Assembly (NCBI RefSeq): GCF_022750545.1
Contig: NZ_PUIC01000004.1
Span: 124,001 to 188,000, forward strand
Direction of reading: 5' to 3'
DNA: 64,000 nt
Source of the DNA: Caulobacter sp. CCUG 60055
GTDB taxonomy: Bacteria; Pseudomonadota; Alphaproteobacteria; Caulobacterales; Caulobacteraceae
The notes under the pieces are model-generated. The model made no database searches, was not told where the DNA came from, and saw nothing but the letters and a program-made list of their open reading frames with translations. This document shows, in pieces, positions 40,347 through 50,029 of the stretch. Numbering within the stretch: the stretch's first letter is position 1; every line of letters begins with the position of its first letter. Both the position numbers and the translations under genes were made by a program.

Positions 40347-43300
40347 ATGGATTGGGACACGCTGGACGACGGCAAGTATCGCGACGAGGCCGAGGCCGTC
40401 CGCGACCTCCTGGCCAAGGCGCCGCTGGACCCGATCGACCGCGCCGCCGTGCGCGCCGAGGCCGAGGCCCTGGTCCGCACCGCCCGCCGCTCGGCCCGCC
40501 GCCAGGGCGTGGTCGAGAGCTTCCTGCAGGAGTTCTCGCTGGGCACCCGCGAGGGCCTGGCGCTGATGTGCCTGGCCGAAGCCCTGCTGCGCACCCCGGA
40601 CGAGGAGACCCGCGACCGGCTGATCGCCGAGAAGATCGGCTCGGCCGACTGGGCCGCGCACCTGGGCCAGTCCGACAACCTGTTCGTCAACGCCTCGACC
40701 TGGGGCCTGATGCTGACCGGCAAGCTGGTCGACGTCGACGAGGACGCCAAGAACGACCCGCCCGGCTTCGTCCGCAAGCTGGCCAGCCGCATCGGCGAGC
40801 CGGTGATCCGCCACGCCGTCGCCCAGGCCATCCGCATCATGGGCGAGCAGTTCGTGCTCGGCCGCGACATCGAGGCGGCCCTCAAGCGGGCCGCCAGCGA
40901 CGGCTACATGTGCTCGTTCGACATGCTGGGCGAAGGCGCCCGCACCGCCGCCGACGCCGCCCGCTACGAGAAAGCCTACGCCGACGCCATCGAGGTGGTC
41001 GGCAAGCTGTCCAAGGGCGCGGGACCGGAAGCCGGCCACGGCGTCTCGGTCAAGCTGTCGGCCCTGTCGCCGCGCTACGAGGCGGTGCAGGAAGCCCGCG
41101 TCTGGGAAGAGCTCTATCCGCGCGTCAAGCGCCTGGCCCTGATCGCCGCCCGGCACGACATCAACTTCACCATCGACGCCGAGGAGGCCGACCGGCTGGC
41201 CCTGTCGCTGAAGCTGCTCGACCGGCTGTGCCGCGAGGCCGAGCTGGGCGAGTGGAAGGGCCTGGGCCTGGCCGTGCAGGCCTACCAGAAGCGCGGCCCC
41301 GAGGTGATCCGCCGCCTGCGCGCCCTGGCCGAGGAGACCGGCCGCCGCCTGATGGTCCGCCTGGTCAAGGGCGCCTACTGGGACAGCGAGATCAAGCGCG
41401 CCCAGGTCGCCGGGCGGCCTGACTATCCGGTCTACACCACCAAGCCGGCCACCGACCTGTCGTACCTGGTCTGCGCCGAGGCGATGATCTCGGCCGCGCC
41501 GCACATCTACGCCCAGTTCGCCACCCACAACGCCCACACCCTGGCCGCCGTCGGCCGCCTGGCCAAGCGCCAGGGCGTCAAGATCGAGTACCAGCGCCTG
41601 CACGGCATGGGCGAGGCGCTCTACCGCGCCGCCGAGGACCTCTATGACGGCGTCACCCTGCGCGCCTACGCCCCCGTGGGCGGCCACGAGGACCTGCTGC
41701 CCTATCTGGTCCGCCGCCTGCTGGAGAACGGCGCCAACACCTCGTTCGTCCACGCCCTGCTCGACGAGCGGGTGCCGGCCGAGGACGTGGTGGTCGACCC
41801 GATCACCGCCGTCGAAAGCCATCCCGACCGCCACGCCAAGATCCCGCGCCCGGCGGACGTCTACGGCCCCGGCCGCCCGAACTCGGCCGGCGTCGACCTG
41901 TCGGTGCGCGCCGAGCGCGAGCGGCTGGCCAAGGCCGTGGCGGCGGTCGACGCCGAAAAGCTGATCGCGGGCCCCATCGTCGGCGGCAAGCTGCTGGCCG
42001 GCGTCGCCCCCTCGGCGGTGACCAGCCCGGCCGACGCCGCCCACGTGCTGGGCCAGGCCTCCGAGGCCGGTCCGGCCGACATCGACGAGGCCTTCCGCCT
42101 CGCCCGCGCCGCCCAGCCCGCCTGGGACCGCGCCGGCGGCCCGGCCCGCGCCCGGACCCTGCGCGCCATGGGCGACGCCCTGGAGCGCGACGCCGACCGC
42201 CTGATCGCCATCCTGTCGCGCGAAGCCGGCAAGACCCTGCCCGACGCCGTGGCCGAGGTGCGCGAGGCCGTGGACTTCTGCCGCTACTACGCCCACCTGG
42301 CCGAGACCCAGTTCGCCGACGGCGAAGTGCTGAAGGGGCCGGTCGGCGAGACCAACACCCTGGCCCTGCGCGGGCGCGGCGTGTTCGTCTGCATCAGCCC
42401 GTGGAACTTCCCCCTGGCCATCTTCACCGGCCAGATCGCCGCCGCCCTGGCCGCCGGCAACGCCGTGCTGGCCAAGCCCGCCGAGCAGACGCCGCTGATC
42501 GCGGCCGAGGCGGTGCGGCTCTACCACGCCGCCGGGCTCGACCCGAACCTGCTGGCCCTGACGCCCGGCCGCGGCGAGACCGTCGGCGCGGCCCTGACCG
42601 CCCATGACGGGCTCGACGGCGTCGCCTTCACCGGCGGCACCGACACGGCCTGGAAGATCAACCAGACCCTGGCCCAGCGCCAGGGCCCGATCGTGCCGTT
42701 CATCGCCGAGACCGGCGGCCTGAACGGCATGTTCGTCGACACCACCGCGCTGAAGGAGCAGGTGGTCGACGACGTGGTGATCTCGGCCGTGGGTTCGGCC
42801 GGCCAGCGCTGCTCGGCGTTGCGCCTGCTGTTCGTGCCCGCCGACACCGCCGACATGGTCATCGAGGCGGTGGCCGGGGCCATGGACGCCCTGGTGATCG
42901 GCGACCCGGCCCAGCCGACCACCGACGTCGGCCCGGTGATCGACGAGGACGCCCGCGCCTTGCTGGAGGCGCACCTGACCCGCCTGAAGAACGAGGCCAA
43001 GGTGCTGCGCCAGCTCGACGCCCCGGCCGGCGGCGTGTTCTTCGGCCCGGTGCTGGCCGAGATCCCCTCGGCCGACTTCCTGCAACGCGAGGTGTTCGGC
43101 CCGATCCTGCACGTGGTCCGCTACGACCCGGAGAACCTCGAGGAGGTCGCCAAGGTCCTGGCCGCCAAGCGCTACGGCCTGACCCTGGGCGTGCATTCGC
43201 GCATCGAGGCCTTCGCCGAGGAGGTCGCGCGCCTGGTCCCGGCCGGCAACGTCTACGTCAACCGCTCGATGATCGGGGCGGTGGTCGGGGTGCAGCCGTT

Positions 43301-43433
43301 CGGCGGCGAGGGCCTGTCCGGCACCGGCCCCAAGGCGGGTGGTCCTCACGCCCTGCTGCGCTACGCCGTCGAGCGGGCGACCAGCGTCAACATCACCGCC
43401 CAGGGCGGCGACCCGGCCCTGCTCAATCTTTAG
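40347..43433 (+). CDS. putA: Bifunctional proline dehydrogenase / P5C dehydrogenase PutA
   Basis: A 1028-residue enzyme that oxidises proline to glutamate at the membrane. The proline dehydrogenase barrel spans about residues 130-430 (RLMVRLVKGAYWDSEIKRAQ, GHEDLLPYLVRRLLENGANTSFVH). The aldehyde dehydrogenase domain spans 500-1000, with catalytic Cys in VGSAGQRCSALRLLFVP and GVFVCISPWNFPLAIFTGQ. There is no N-terminal ribbon-helix-helix DNA-binding domain, so control falls to PutR. The size fits the short type A PutA. Confidence 0.97.
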   Translation: MDWDTLDDGKYRDEAEAVRDLLAKAPLDPIDRAAVRAEAEALVRTARRSARRQGVVESFLQEFSLGTREGLALMCLAEALLRTPDEETRDRLIAEKIGSADWAAHLGQSDNLFVNASTWGLMLTGKLVDVDEDAKNDPPGFVRKLASRIGEPVIRHAVAQAIRIMGEQFVLGRDIEAALKRAASDGYMCSFDMLGEGARTAADAARYEKAYADAIEVVGKLSKGAGPEAGHGVSVKLSALSPRYEAVQEARVWEELYPRVKRLALIAARHDINFTIDAEEADRLALSLKLLDRLCREAELGEWKGLGLAVQAYQKRGPEVIRRLRALAEETGRRLMVRLVKGAYWDSEIKRAQVAGRPDYPVYTTKPATDLSYLVCAEAMISAAPHIYAQFATHNAHTLAAVGRLAKRQGVKIEYQRLHGMGEALYRAAEDLYDGVTLRAYAPVGGHEDLLPYLVRRLLENGANTSFVHALLDERVPAEDVVVDPITAVESHPDRHAKIPRPADVYGPGRPNSAGVDLSVRAERERLAKAVAAVDAEKLIAGPIVGGKLLAGVAPSAVTSPADAAHVLGQASEAGPADIDEAFRLARAAQPAWDRAGGPARARTLRAMGDALERDADRLIAILSREAGKTLPDAVAEVREAVDFCRYYAHLAETQFADGEVLKGPVGETNTLALRGRGVFVCISPWNFPLAIFTGQIAAALAAGNAVLAKPAEQTPLIAAEAVRLYHAAGLDPNLLALTPGRGETVGAALTAHDGLDGVAFTGGTDTAWKINQTLAQRQGPIVPFIAETGGLNGMFVDTTALKEQVVDDVVISAVGSAGQRCSALRLLFVPADTADMVIEAVAGAMDALVIGDPAQPTTDVGPVIDEDARALLEAHLTRLKNEAKVLRQLDAPAGGVFFGPVLAEIPSADFLQREVFGPILHVVRYDPENLEEVAKVLAAKRYGLTLGVHSRIEAFAEEVARLVPAGNVYVNRSMIGAVVGVQPFGGEGLSGTGPKAGGPHALLRYAVERATSVNITAQGGDPALLNL

Positions 43434-43440
43434 GCGTATT

Positions 43441-43485
43441 GGCGCGCCGTTCAATTCGAACGGCGCGCCGTCCCCAAATATGGTT
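43441..43485 (+). terminator. Terminator hairpin after putA
   Basis: A perfect 12-bp stem, GGCGCGCCGTTC-aattc-GAACGGCGCGCC (43441-43469), begins 7 nt after the putA stop. A T-rich stretch follows only about 15 nt later, so it may also act as an RNA 3'-end stabiliser. Confidence 0.65.
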
Positions 43486-43554
43486 ATTTTTGGCGGGACG
43501 TCGTCCGACGAAATGGGCTAGACCAGATGGACTGCGAGTGGGGGACGACGCAGC

Positions 43555-44418
43555 ATGGTCACCAATTCCTATTTGCAGCGCAATCCGTCCACGGATGCGT
43601 TGGAGGCCGCCAAGGCGAGGATACGGGCGCATCCCGATCTTCGTGACGCCGTCATGCTGTCGGCGGCCGGCTCGATCGCCGCCCATCAGAGCGATCCCGC
43701 CCTGCACACCACCCAGAAGGACGGCGGGCGGTTCCTGTTCACCATGCTGTCCATGCATGTCCACTACACGGACGGCTATCTCAGCGCCGGGCGCATCACC
43801 GCGCTTTGCGAGCAGCTCAACCTGTGCAGTCCGGGGCGCACCGCCGCCATGCTGGGCCAGATGGAGTACGCCGGCTACCTGACCCGCGATCCCGAGGATC
43901 GCCGCCGCATGGTCCTGGCCCGCGCCGCCATCGTCGCCGTGCGCGAGCGCATCCGTTCGGAGCTGCACGCCATCTCGATGGTGGCGCCCGAGGTGGCTCC
44001 CGCCCTGACCGCCCTGGACGACGAACGGGTGTTCGGCCGCATGATGCAGGAAACGGGGCTGATCTTCATCGAGCGGGGCCTGTTCTTCGTGCACAAGGAT
44101 TCGCCCGCCCAGGCCTTCACCCAGCGCGACTGCGGCATGCTGATCCTGTTCACCATCATGCTGTCGGGATCGCCGGACGACGACATCCCGCCGACCATGG
44201 CCGTGCCGGTGTCCATAGCCAAGATCGCCGACCAGTTCGGCGTCTCCCGCGCGCACGTGCGCAAGCTGCTGACCGACAGCGAGACCCTCGGCCTGTTGGA
44301 GCGCGAGCAGGGCGAACGCGCCGTCCGCATGACCCCGGTCCTGCGCGAGGCCGCCCTCGACTTCTTCGCGACGGTGTTCGCGGTCCTGCGGCGGGCCGCC
44401 CTGACGGCGGCTCCCTGA
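43555..44418 (+). CDS. Winged-helix transcriptional regulator of unknown role
   Basis: A 287-residue protein with two possible DNA-binding regions: YLSAGRITALCEQLNLCSPGRTAAMLGQM near residues 70-100 (MarR/PadR-like) and VSIAKIADQFGVSRAHVRKLLTDSETLGLLE near 220-250, a clear helix-turn-helix. No effector domain was recognised. It follows putA on the same strand but has its own AT-rich promoter region, so a link to proline use is not established. Confidence 0.65.
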   Translation: MVTNSYLQRNPSTDALEAAKARIRAHPDLRDAVMLSAAGSIAAHQSDPALHTTQKDGGRFLFTMLSMHVHYTDGYLSAGRITALCEQLNLCSPGRTAAMLGQMEYAGYLTRDPEDRRRMVLARAAIVAVRERIRSELHAISMVAPEVAPALTALDDERVFGRMMQETGLIFIERGLFFVHKDSPAQAFTQRDCGMLILFTIMLSGSPDDDIPPTMAVPVSIAKIADQFGVSRAHVRKLLTDSETLGLLEREQGERAVRMTPVLREAALDFFATVFAVLRRAALTAAP

Positions 44419-44436
44419 ACCGGACGCCTCGGAGCC

Positions 44437-45486
44437 TCAGCCGCCGGTCTTGGCGGCGGCGCCCTTGGCGTCGCGCTCGGCCTGCACCGCCTTGAGTTCG
44501 GCCTCGGCCGCCGTGACGGCGGCGGGGTCGCCCTTGCGCCGGGCCTCGATCAGCCGGCCGCTGGCCTCCATCTCGCGGACCGGCAGCAGGTGGCTGTCGT
44601 CGGCCGCGCGGAAGGGACCGAAATCCAGGGCGGCCAGCACCTTGCGCTGGCGCTCGGCCTCGGGCCCCTTGCCGACGCCGTAGCTCAGGAAGAACTGGCG
44701 CAGCCGGGCCTTGGTCGCCGGATCGAGATCTTTGCGCTCGACGATGGGGTCCTCGGGAATGGTCGGCGAGGTCCAGATCACCTTGATGTTGGCCAGGGTG
44801 CGCCGGGCGACGTCGGTGTCCACATGGCTCAGCCGCGTGATGTCGTTGGTGTTGTTGGTGGCGGCGTTCAGCACGCCCGTCCCCACCGACATCAGGTTCG
44901 ACTGGTGGTTGGCGGTGCGCACCGTCGAGAAGCAGGTCGACGGCTCGATCCCGCGCGGCCCGAACAGGTAGGTCATCGGCGCGATGGTGCCCGAGGTCGA
45001 CTTGGGATCGGCCATGCCGAAGCTGTAGCGCTTGCCGCACTTGAGCAGGTCGTCGAGGGTGATCTTGCTGTCCTTGCCGACGATGATCACCGCCTGATAG
45101 CCGTCGGCGCCGCTGGGCTTGGACGAGCGGGCGAACACCTCGCCGCCGCCGCGCCGCACCGCCTCCAGGCCCGAGGCGTTCGAGAACCAGCCGGCGTCGG
45201 TCTGCTTGAAGCGCATGGCCTCGATCAGGGCCGAGTAGCTGGAGGCGTAGAACGGCTTGACCTTCAGGCCGGTCGACTTCTCCATGTCGGCCAGGAACGG
45301 CGTCCACTTCCCCTGCTGGTTCTGGGCGTTCTCGGTCGACAGGATCGAGAAGTTCAAGGTCTCGGCGGCCGGCGGCGAGGCCTTGTGGCAGCCGGCCAGG
45401 GCCAGCCCCGTCGCCAGGATCGCGGCGAGTCCCAGACGTCGATCGATAACGGCCACGCGGCTTCCCCGTCGCTGATTGCGTTCCAT
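44437..45486 (-). CDS. PhnD-family periplasmic binding lipoprotein (orphan)
   Basis: A 349-residue lipoprotein: lipobox LALAGCHK, then [38 protein letters not shown] (read in parts) and [19 protein letters not shown], the layout of PhnD-type phosphate/phosphonate-binding proteins. The C-terminus is a Lys/Glu/Ala-rich helical extension. No permease or ATPase gene is adjacent, so it may work with a transporter encoded elsewhere. It is divergent from an M20 peptidase. Confidence 0.85.
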   Translation of the reverse strand: MERNQRRGSRVAVIDRRLGLAAILATGLALAGCHKASPPAAETLNFSILSTENAQNQQGKWTPFLADMEKSTGLKVKPFYASSYSALIEAMRFKQTDAGWFSNASGLEAVRRGGGEVFARSSKPSGADGYQAVIIVGKDSKITLDDLLKCGKRYSFGMADPKSTSGTIAPMTYLFGPRGIEPSTCFSTVRTANHQSNLMSVGTGVLNAATNNTNDITRLSHVDTDVARRTLANIKVIWTSPTIPEDPIVERKDLDPATKARLRQFFLSYGVGKGPEAERQRKVLAALDFGPFRAADDSHLLPVREMEASGRLIEARRKGDPAAVTAAEAELKAVQAERDAKGAAAKTGG

Positions 45487-45633
45487 CGCTCTTATGGCGG
45501 GCACGGTCTCAGTATTATGACAACCCCCGCTCGCCGGCGACCGCACATGCGCGCGGGGCCGAAGCCGCCCCTTGCCAGCCGGCGCCGCGGGCCTAAGCTC
45601 GCCCGCAATCACGCATCGGGAGGGGAAGTCGTC

Positions 45634-47076
45634 ATGTTCAGGAGTCTCATGGTCGCCGGCGCGCTGCTGGCCGGCGCCGCCGGTCCGGCGCTGGCCCACG
45701 CTCAAGGCCAAGGTCAGGGCCAAGGTCAGGGCCCGCGGCCGGATCAGGCCGAGTTCCGGGCGCTGTACAAGCAACTGGTCGAGACCAACACCACCCTGTC
45801 GTCGGGCAGCTGCACCCTGGCCGCCGAGCGCATGGCCGCGCACCTGAAGGCCGCCGGCGTCCCGGAGTCCGACCTGCACCTGTTCAGCGTTCCCGACCAC
45901 CCCAAGGAGGGCGGGCTGGTCGCGATCTATCCCGGCCGCGATCCCAAGGCCAAGGCGGTGCTGATGCTCGCCCACCTCGACGTGGTCGAGGCCAAGCGCG
46001 AGGACTGGACGCGCGATCCCTTCACCCTGGTCGAGGAGAACGGCGCCTTCTACGCCCGCGGCGTCTTCGACGACAAGGCGATGGCGGCGACCTGGGTCGA
46101 CACTCTGGCCCGCTACAAGAAGGAAGGGTTCAAGCCGCGCCGCACGCTGAAGCTGGCCCTCACCTGCGGCGAGGAGACCAACGGCGCCTTCAACGGGGCC
46201 GAATACCTGGCCAAGAACAAGCGTGACCTGATCGACGCCGCCTTCGCCGTCAACGAGGGCGGCGGCGGCCTGCTGGACGCCGGCGGCAAGCCGGTCTTCC
46301 TCGGCATCCAGGTCGGGGAAAAGCTGTCGCAGAACTATACGCTGGAGGTGACCAACCCTGGCGGCCACTCCTCGCGTCCGCTGCCGGACAACGCCATCTA
46401 TCACCTGGCCGGCGCCCTGACGCGCATCCAGGCCTACCGCTTCCCGGTGGCGTTCAACGACACCACGCGCGACCTCTTCCAGCGGCTGTCGGCGACCCGC
46501 AAGCCGGACGAACAGGCCGCCGTCGCCACCCTGCTGAAGAGCCCCGCCGACGAGCCGGCGCGGGCGCTGCTGGAGCGCGATCCCGACCTCAACGCCATCC
46601 TGCACACCAACTGCGTGGCGACCATGCTCGACGCCGGCCACGCCACCAACGCCCTGCCCCAGCGGGCGCGGGCCAACATCAACTGCCGCATCTTCCCCGG
46701 GACCAGCGCCGAAGAGGTGCGCCAGACCCTGGAGCAGGTGATCGCCGACCCCAAGGTCAAGGTGTCGATCCGCGAGGTGCGCAACGCCCCCGCGCCGCCG
46801 CCGCCGCTCGATCCCAAGGTGCTGGGCCCGGCCGAGAAGCTGGCCGCCGAGATGTGGCCGGGCGTGCCGCTGGTGCGGACCATGTCCGCCGGGGCCACCG
46901 ACGGCGCCTTCCTCACCCCGGTCGGCATCCCGACCTACGGCATCTCCGGTGCCTTCGGCGACCCGGACGGCGACGGCGTCCACGGCCTCAACGAGCGGGT
47001 CCGGGTCAAGGTGCTGTATGACAGCCGCGACTACCTCTATCGCCTGATGAAGATCTACGGCGACATGCCGGGCTGA
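45634..47076 (+). CDS. Secreted M20-family peptidase
   Basis: A 480-residue protein with a signal peptide ([22 protein letters not shown]) and the M20 motifs [26 protein letters not shown] and [16 protein letters not shown], so the two-zinc site looks complete. A QG-repeat linker ([12 protein letters not shown]) follows the signal; it comes from a tandem repeat in the DNA near 45703. The ATG at 45634 follows GGGAGGGGAAG. Substrates of this subgroup are small peptides or amino-acid conjugates. Confidence 0.87.
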   Translation: MFRSLMVAGALLAGAAGPALAHAQGQGQGQGQGPRPDQAEFRALYKQLVETNTTLSSGSCTLAAERMAAHLKAAGVPESDLHLFSVPDHPKEGGLVAIYPGRDPKAKAVLMLAHLDVVEAKREDWTRDPFTLVEENGAFYARGVFDDKAMAATWVDTLARYKKEGFKPRRTLKLALTCGEETNGAFNGAEYLAKNKRDLIDAAFAVNEGGGGLLDAGGKPVFLGIQVGEKLSQNYTLEVTNPGGHSSRPLPDNAIYHLAGALTRIQAYRFPVAFNDTTRDLFQRLSATRKPDEQAAVATLLKSPADEPARALLERDPDLNAILHTNCVATMLDAGHATNALPQRARANINCRIFPGTSAEEVRQTLEQVIADPKVKVSIREVRNAPAPPPPLDPKVLGPAEKLAAEMWPGVPLVRTMSAGATDGAFLTPVGIPTYGISGAFGDPDGDGVHGLNERVRVKVLYDSRDYLYRLMKIYGDMPG

Positions 47077-47085
47077 GGCTCGCTC

Positions 47086-47198
47086 GATCACGTTGAAATC
47101 AGATCGACTCGATCTGATTTCAAAAACCGTGATCGATTCCAAAAACTTGGAGCGGGATTTACGCGAAAAACCGGTACCCGCTTTTTCGCATCCCGCTC
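47086..47198. repeat. Two-hairpin intergenic repeat element
   Basis: Hairpin 1 (47086-47134): outer stem GATCACG / CGTGATC around a perfect 12-bp inner stem GAAATCAGATCG-act-CGATCTGATTTC. Hairpin 2 (47150-47198): outer GAGCGGGAT / ATCCCGCTC around GCGAAAAA / TTTTTCGC. It begins 9 nt after the M20 stop. Elements of this type with GAGCGGGAT and GCGAAAAA ends are scattered in intergenic DNA of many alphaproteobacteria. Besides being a repeat, it may end or stabilise the M20 transcript. Confidence 0.75.
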
Positions 47199-47240
47199 TA
47201 GGCTCCCTCCTCCACGCTTGACGAGTCGGAGGACGGGATT

Positions 47241-48209
47241 ATGGCCGCCATCGCCGGAACCGGACGGACGCCCCGGGGCCTCGTGGCCCTGGGCTGTCTG
47301 CTTTTCGCCCTGACGGCCCAGATCCCGACCGCGCCGCCGGCCGCCGCCGCGCCGCCGCGGCCGCGGCCGCAGGTCCTGACCACGGACGTCGACCGCTTCT
47401 ACGCCCTGTACGACGCGGCCGGCGGCCATCCTACGGCGGAGCAGCTCGACCGCGACTACCTGGCCAAGGGCGGGGCGGGCCTGACGGAGTTCGCCAGCCT
47501 GCGCAAGGTCACCGGCGCCCGGATCGCCGCCGCCATCGCCGCCCACCCCGAGACCTACACCAACGCCCGCCGCTGCCTGACGGTGCTGCCGGCGGTGAAG
47601 GTGCGCCTGGCCGCGGCCTTCGACCGGCTCGCCGCCCTCTATCCGGAGGCGAAGCTCGCCCCCGTGACCATCGTCGTCGGCCGTGGCCGGCCGGTCGGCA
47701 TCACCTCGCCCTCGGGCGTGACCATGGGGCTGGAGGCGCTGTGCGCCGCCGACTTCATGAACCCGAACCTCGAAGACCGCTTCGTCCACACCATCGCCCA
47801 CGAATACGGCCACATCCAGCAGTCGGCAGCCCTGCAGGCGGTGGACCCGGGCCAGCCGGACGCGACCGTGCTGCGCGTGTCGCTGATGGAGGGAACCGGC
47901 GAGTTCGTCGCCGAGCTGATCTCCGGCGGCGTCGGCGACTATCAGCACGCCGCCTGGACCCGGGGCAAGGAGGCCGAAATCGAAGCCGCGTTCGTACGCG
48001 ACGAGGACAAGACCGACCTGTCGGCGTGGCTCTATAACGGCCCCGGCGACGCCGCCCATCCCGGCGACCTGGGCTATTGGGTCGGCTATCGCATCGTGAA
48101 GGCCTATTACGACCGCGCCGGCGACAAGCACGCCGCGCTGAAGGCCATCTTCGAGATGACCGACCCGAAGGCCTTCCTGGCCGCCAGCGGCTGGAAACCG
48201 GCGAGCTAG
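47241..48209 (+). CDS. DUF2268-family predicted zinc-dependent protease
   Basis: A 322-residue protein with a signal peptide, an HEYGH zinc motif (IAHEYGHIQQSAALQ) near residue 189 and a downstream Glu-rich stretch with MEGTGEFVAELISG. This is the layout of DUF2268, a gluzincin-like predicted protease family. Its natural substrate is unknown. It stands alone after the intergenic repeat. Confidence 0.78.
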   Translation: MAAIAGTGRTPRGLVALGCLLFALTAQIPTAPPAAAAPPRPRPQVLTTDVDRFYALYDAAGGHPTAEQLDRDYLAKGGAGLTEFASLRKVTGARIAAAIAAHPETYTNARRCLTVLPAVKVRLAAAFDRLAALYPEAKLAPVTIVVGRGRPVGITSPSGVTMGLEALCAADFMNPNLEDRFVHTIAHEYGHIQQSAALQAVDPGQPDATVLRVSLMEGTGEFVAELISGGVGDYQHAAWTRGKEAEIEAAFVRDEDKTDLSAWLYNGPGDAAHPGDLGYWVGYRIVKAYYDRAGDKHAALKAIFEMTDPKAFLAASGWKPAS

Positions 48210-48271
48210 CCGCCGCCGGCCGCGAGGGCGAAGGCGCGAGCCCCGACGCCCGCGCCGACCCTTCGCCCCGC

Positions 48272-49504
48272 TCAGGCCGCTGGAAAGCCCGCGCGCCGGG
48301 CCCGCCAGACCACGACCAGGGCGACGGCCAGCAGTCCCAGCAGCGCCCAGGGCAGCGACGCCGCGCCGACCTTGTCCAGCAACATGCCGCCGAACAGGCC
48401 GCCGCCCGCTATGGCGATGTTCCAGGCGGTGACGATCATCGACTGGGCGACGTCGGCGGCCTCGCCCGCCGCCTGGGCCGAAGCGGTCTGGAACAGGGTG
48501 GGCGCCCCGCCGTAGGTGACGCCCCAGACGGCTACGGCGACATAGACCGCCAGGGGGCTGGCGCCCCAGAGGCCCAGCGCGACCGCGACCGCGCCGAAGG
48601 CGGCGATGCTGACCAGGGTCATCTCCCGCAGCCGCCGGGCGATCAGCGCGCCGACGATCCAGACGCCGGCGAGGGCCGCGGCACCGAACACGAACAGCAC
48701 CCGGTCGACCTGGCCGCCCAGACCGGCCGGAACCACGAAAGGCGCGACGTAGGTGTAGAGGATGTTGTGGGCCAGGACGTAGGTCAGGGTTCCCGCCAGC
48801 ACCGGACGCACGCCGGGCATGGCGAACACTCCGGCCAGCGGCAGGCGGCGGTCGGCGGCCTGTCCGGGGAAGTCCGGAACCCGCCACAGGGTCCAGCCGA
48901 TCAGGATCACGGTCAGCACGCTCATCAGGCCGAAGGCGTAACGCCAGCCCACCGCCGCGCCGAGGAAGGCGCCTGCTGGAACGCCCAGCGACAGGGCGAT
49001 CGGCGTGCCGATCATCGCCACGGCGATGGCCCGCCCCTTCAGGTGCTCGGGCGCCATGCGGGCGGCGTAGCCGGCGACCAGGGCCCACAGCAGGCCGGCG
49101 AACACCCCGGCGAGGAACCGCGCCCCGAGGGTGAGGGCGAAACTGGTCGAGACGGCGGTGACCGTGTTGACCACCGCGAAGCCGGCGATGGCCGTCAGCA
49201 GCAGGGGCCGGCGCCGCCAGCCGCGCGTGGCGGCGGTCAGTGGAATGGCCGCGACTAGCGAGCCGATGGCGTAGACCGTGACCATCTGGCCGGCCATGGC
49301 CTCGGAGATGGACAGGCCGGCGCCGATGCGCGGCAGGAGGCCGGCCGGCAGGGCCTCGGTCAGAACGGTGATGAAACCCGCCACGGCCAGGGCCAGCAGG
49401 CCGCCCCAGGGCAGGCGTTCGGGGGGCGGCTGGTCCAGCGGCGCCTCTGGCGGCGCGGCCGGTCGCGGACGCGAGACGGCGTCGAGGGTTTCGGTCGCGG
49501 TCAT
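48272..49504 (-). CDS. MFS exporter (DHA1 / AraJ-like)
   Basis: A 410-residue protein with 12 predicted spans. The GGLLALAVAGFITVLTEALPAGLLPRI opening and the motif A region TRGWRRRPLLLTAI place it in the DHA1 drug/sugar exporter group. It follows the quinol monooxygenase gene by 44 nt, and both are opposite a LysR regulator, which suggests export or detoxification of an aromatic or quinone compound. Start ATG 49504. Confidence 0.85.
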   Translation of the reverse strand: MTATETLDAVSRPRPAAPPEAPLDQPPPERLPWGGLLALAVAGFITVLTEALPAGLLPRIGAGLSISEAMAGQMVTVYAIGSLVAAIPLTAATRGWRRRPLLLTAIAGFAVVNTVTAVSTSFALTLGARFLAGVFAGLLWALVAGYAARMAPEHLKGRAIAVAMIGTPIALSLGVPAGAFLGAAVGWRYAFGLMSVLTVILIGWTLWRVPDFPGQAADRRLPLAGVFAMPGVRPVLAGTLTYVLAHNILYTYVAPFVVPAGLGGQVDRVLFVFGAAALAGVWIVGALIARRLREMTLVSIAAFGAVAVALGLWGASPLAVYVAVAVWGVTYGGAPTLFQTASAQAAGEAADVAQSMIVTAWNIAIAGGGLFGGMLLDKVGAASLPWALLGLLAVALVVVWRARRAGFPAA

Positions 49505-49548
49505 GATGAAGGGCTCCGGCCAGGTGCGGAAAAGAGAAGGGAGCGGCG

Positions 49549-49908
49549 TCAGCCGGCGGCGAAGACGGCGCCCGGCAGGATCAGGTCGCCGACGCGGTAG
49601 GTGTGGAACTCGCTGGTCGACACCGCGTCGAGGGCGCGGAACTTTTCGACGAACGCCGGGTCGGAGAAGAACTCGTCGACCTTGCCGGCGTCGGCTATGG
49701 CCTCGATGTTGACCACCGTCTCGCCGTCGTCGCTCTTGGCCAGGTTGCTCCACAGGAAGCCCGGCTTGCGCTCGGCCACGTAGCGCACGACCTCCTGGAT
49801 CAGCCGGAACGCCTCGTCCTGCCGGCCCGGATGGGCGTGGATGACGTTGACGATGAACACGGTGGGCTGCGGCCCGGCGGTGAAACCGGCGGCGGTCTGA
49901 ACGGTCAT
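49549..49908 (-). CDS. Antibiotic biosynthesis monooxygenase (ABM) domain protein
   Basis: A 119-residue dimeric alpha+beta barrel protein: PTVFIVNVIHAHPGRQDEAFRLIQEVVRYVAERKPGFLWSN (in parts) and a short C-terminal VSTSEFHTYRVGD. The family includes quinol monooxygenases such as YgiN. Operon with the MFS exporter and divergent LysR gene supports a stress or aromatic-handling role. Confidence 0.78.
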   Translation of the reverse strand: MTVQTAAGFTAGPQPTVFIVNVIHAHPGRQDEAFRLIQEVVRYVAERKPGFLWSNLAKSDDGETVVNIEAIADAGKVDEFFSDPAFVEKFRALDAVSTSEFHTYRVGDLILPGAVFAAG

Positions 49909-49996
49909 GGGTGTCTCCGAGACGGCCCGACGCCGCCGCTCGTCGAAATAGGCCCGCGCCCCTGCCGGAAAAATGCTCTATAGATCGGGATATATC

Positions 49997-50010
49997 GGAC
50001 AATCTTGTCC
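49997..50010. promoter_or_regulatory. Inverted repeat in the LysR/ABM divergent promoter
   Basis: GGACAA-tc-TTGTCC lies 20 bp before the LysR start, in an AT-rich tract with ATATA runs. LysR regulators commonly bind such dyads between divergent genes. Confidence 0.5.
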
Positions 50011-50029
50011 GCAATTGCAGGCCGGTCGC

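Noticed and set aside
40233-43454. A minus-strand open frame of more than 1000 codons opposite putA
   Set aside because: It is the antisense shadow of putA, caused by high G+C at third positions. Its Gly/Ala/His/Gln-rich translation has no domain.
43441-43469. Perfect 12-bp inverted repeat after putA, considered as a recombination site
   Set aside because: Its place 7 nt after the stop and CG-rich stem make a transcription terminator simpler. No second copy was seen.
45703-45735. Tandem CAAGGTCAGGGC repeats, considered as a CRISPR-like or other array
   Set aside because: They are in frame and code for the Gln-Gly linker of the M20 peptidase; there are no spacers.
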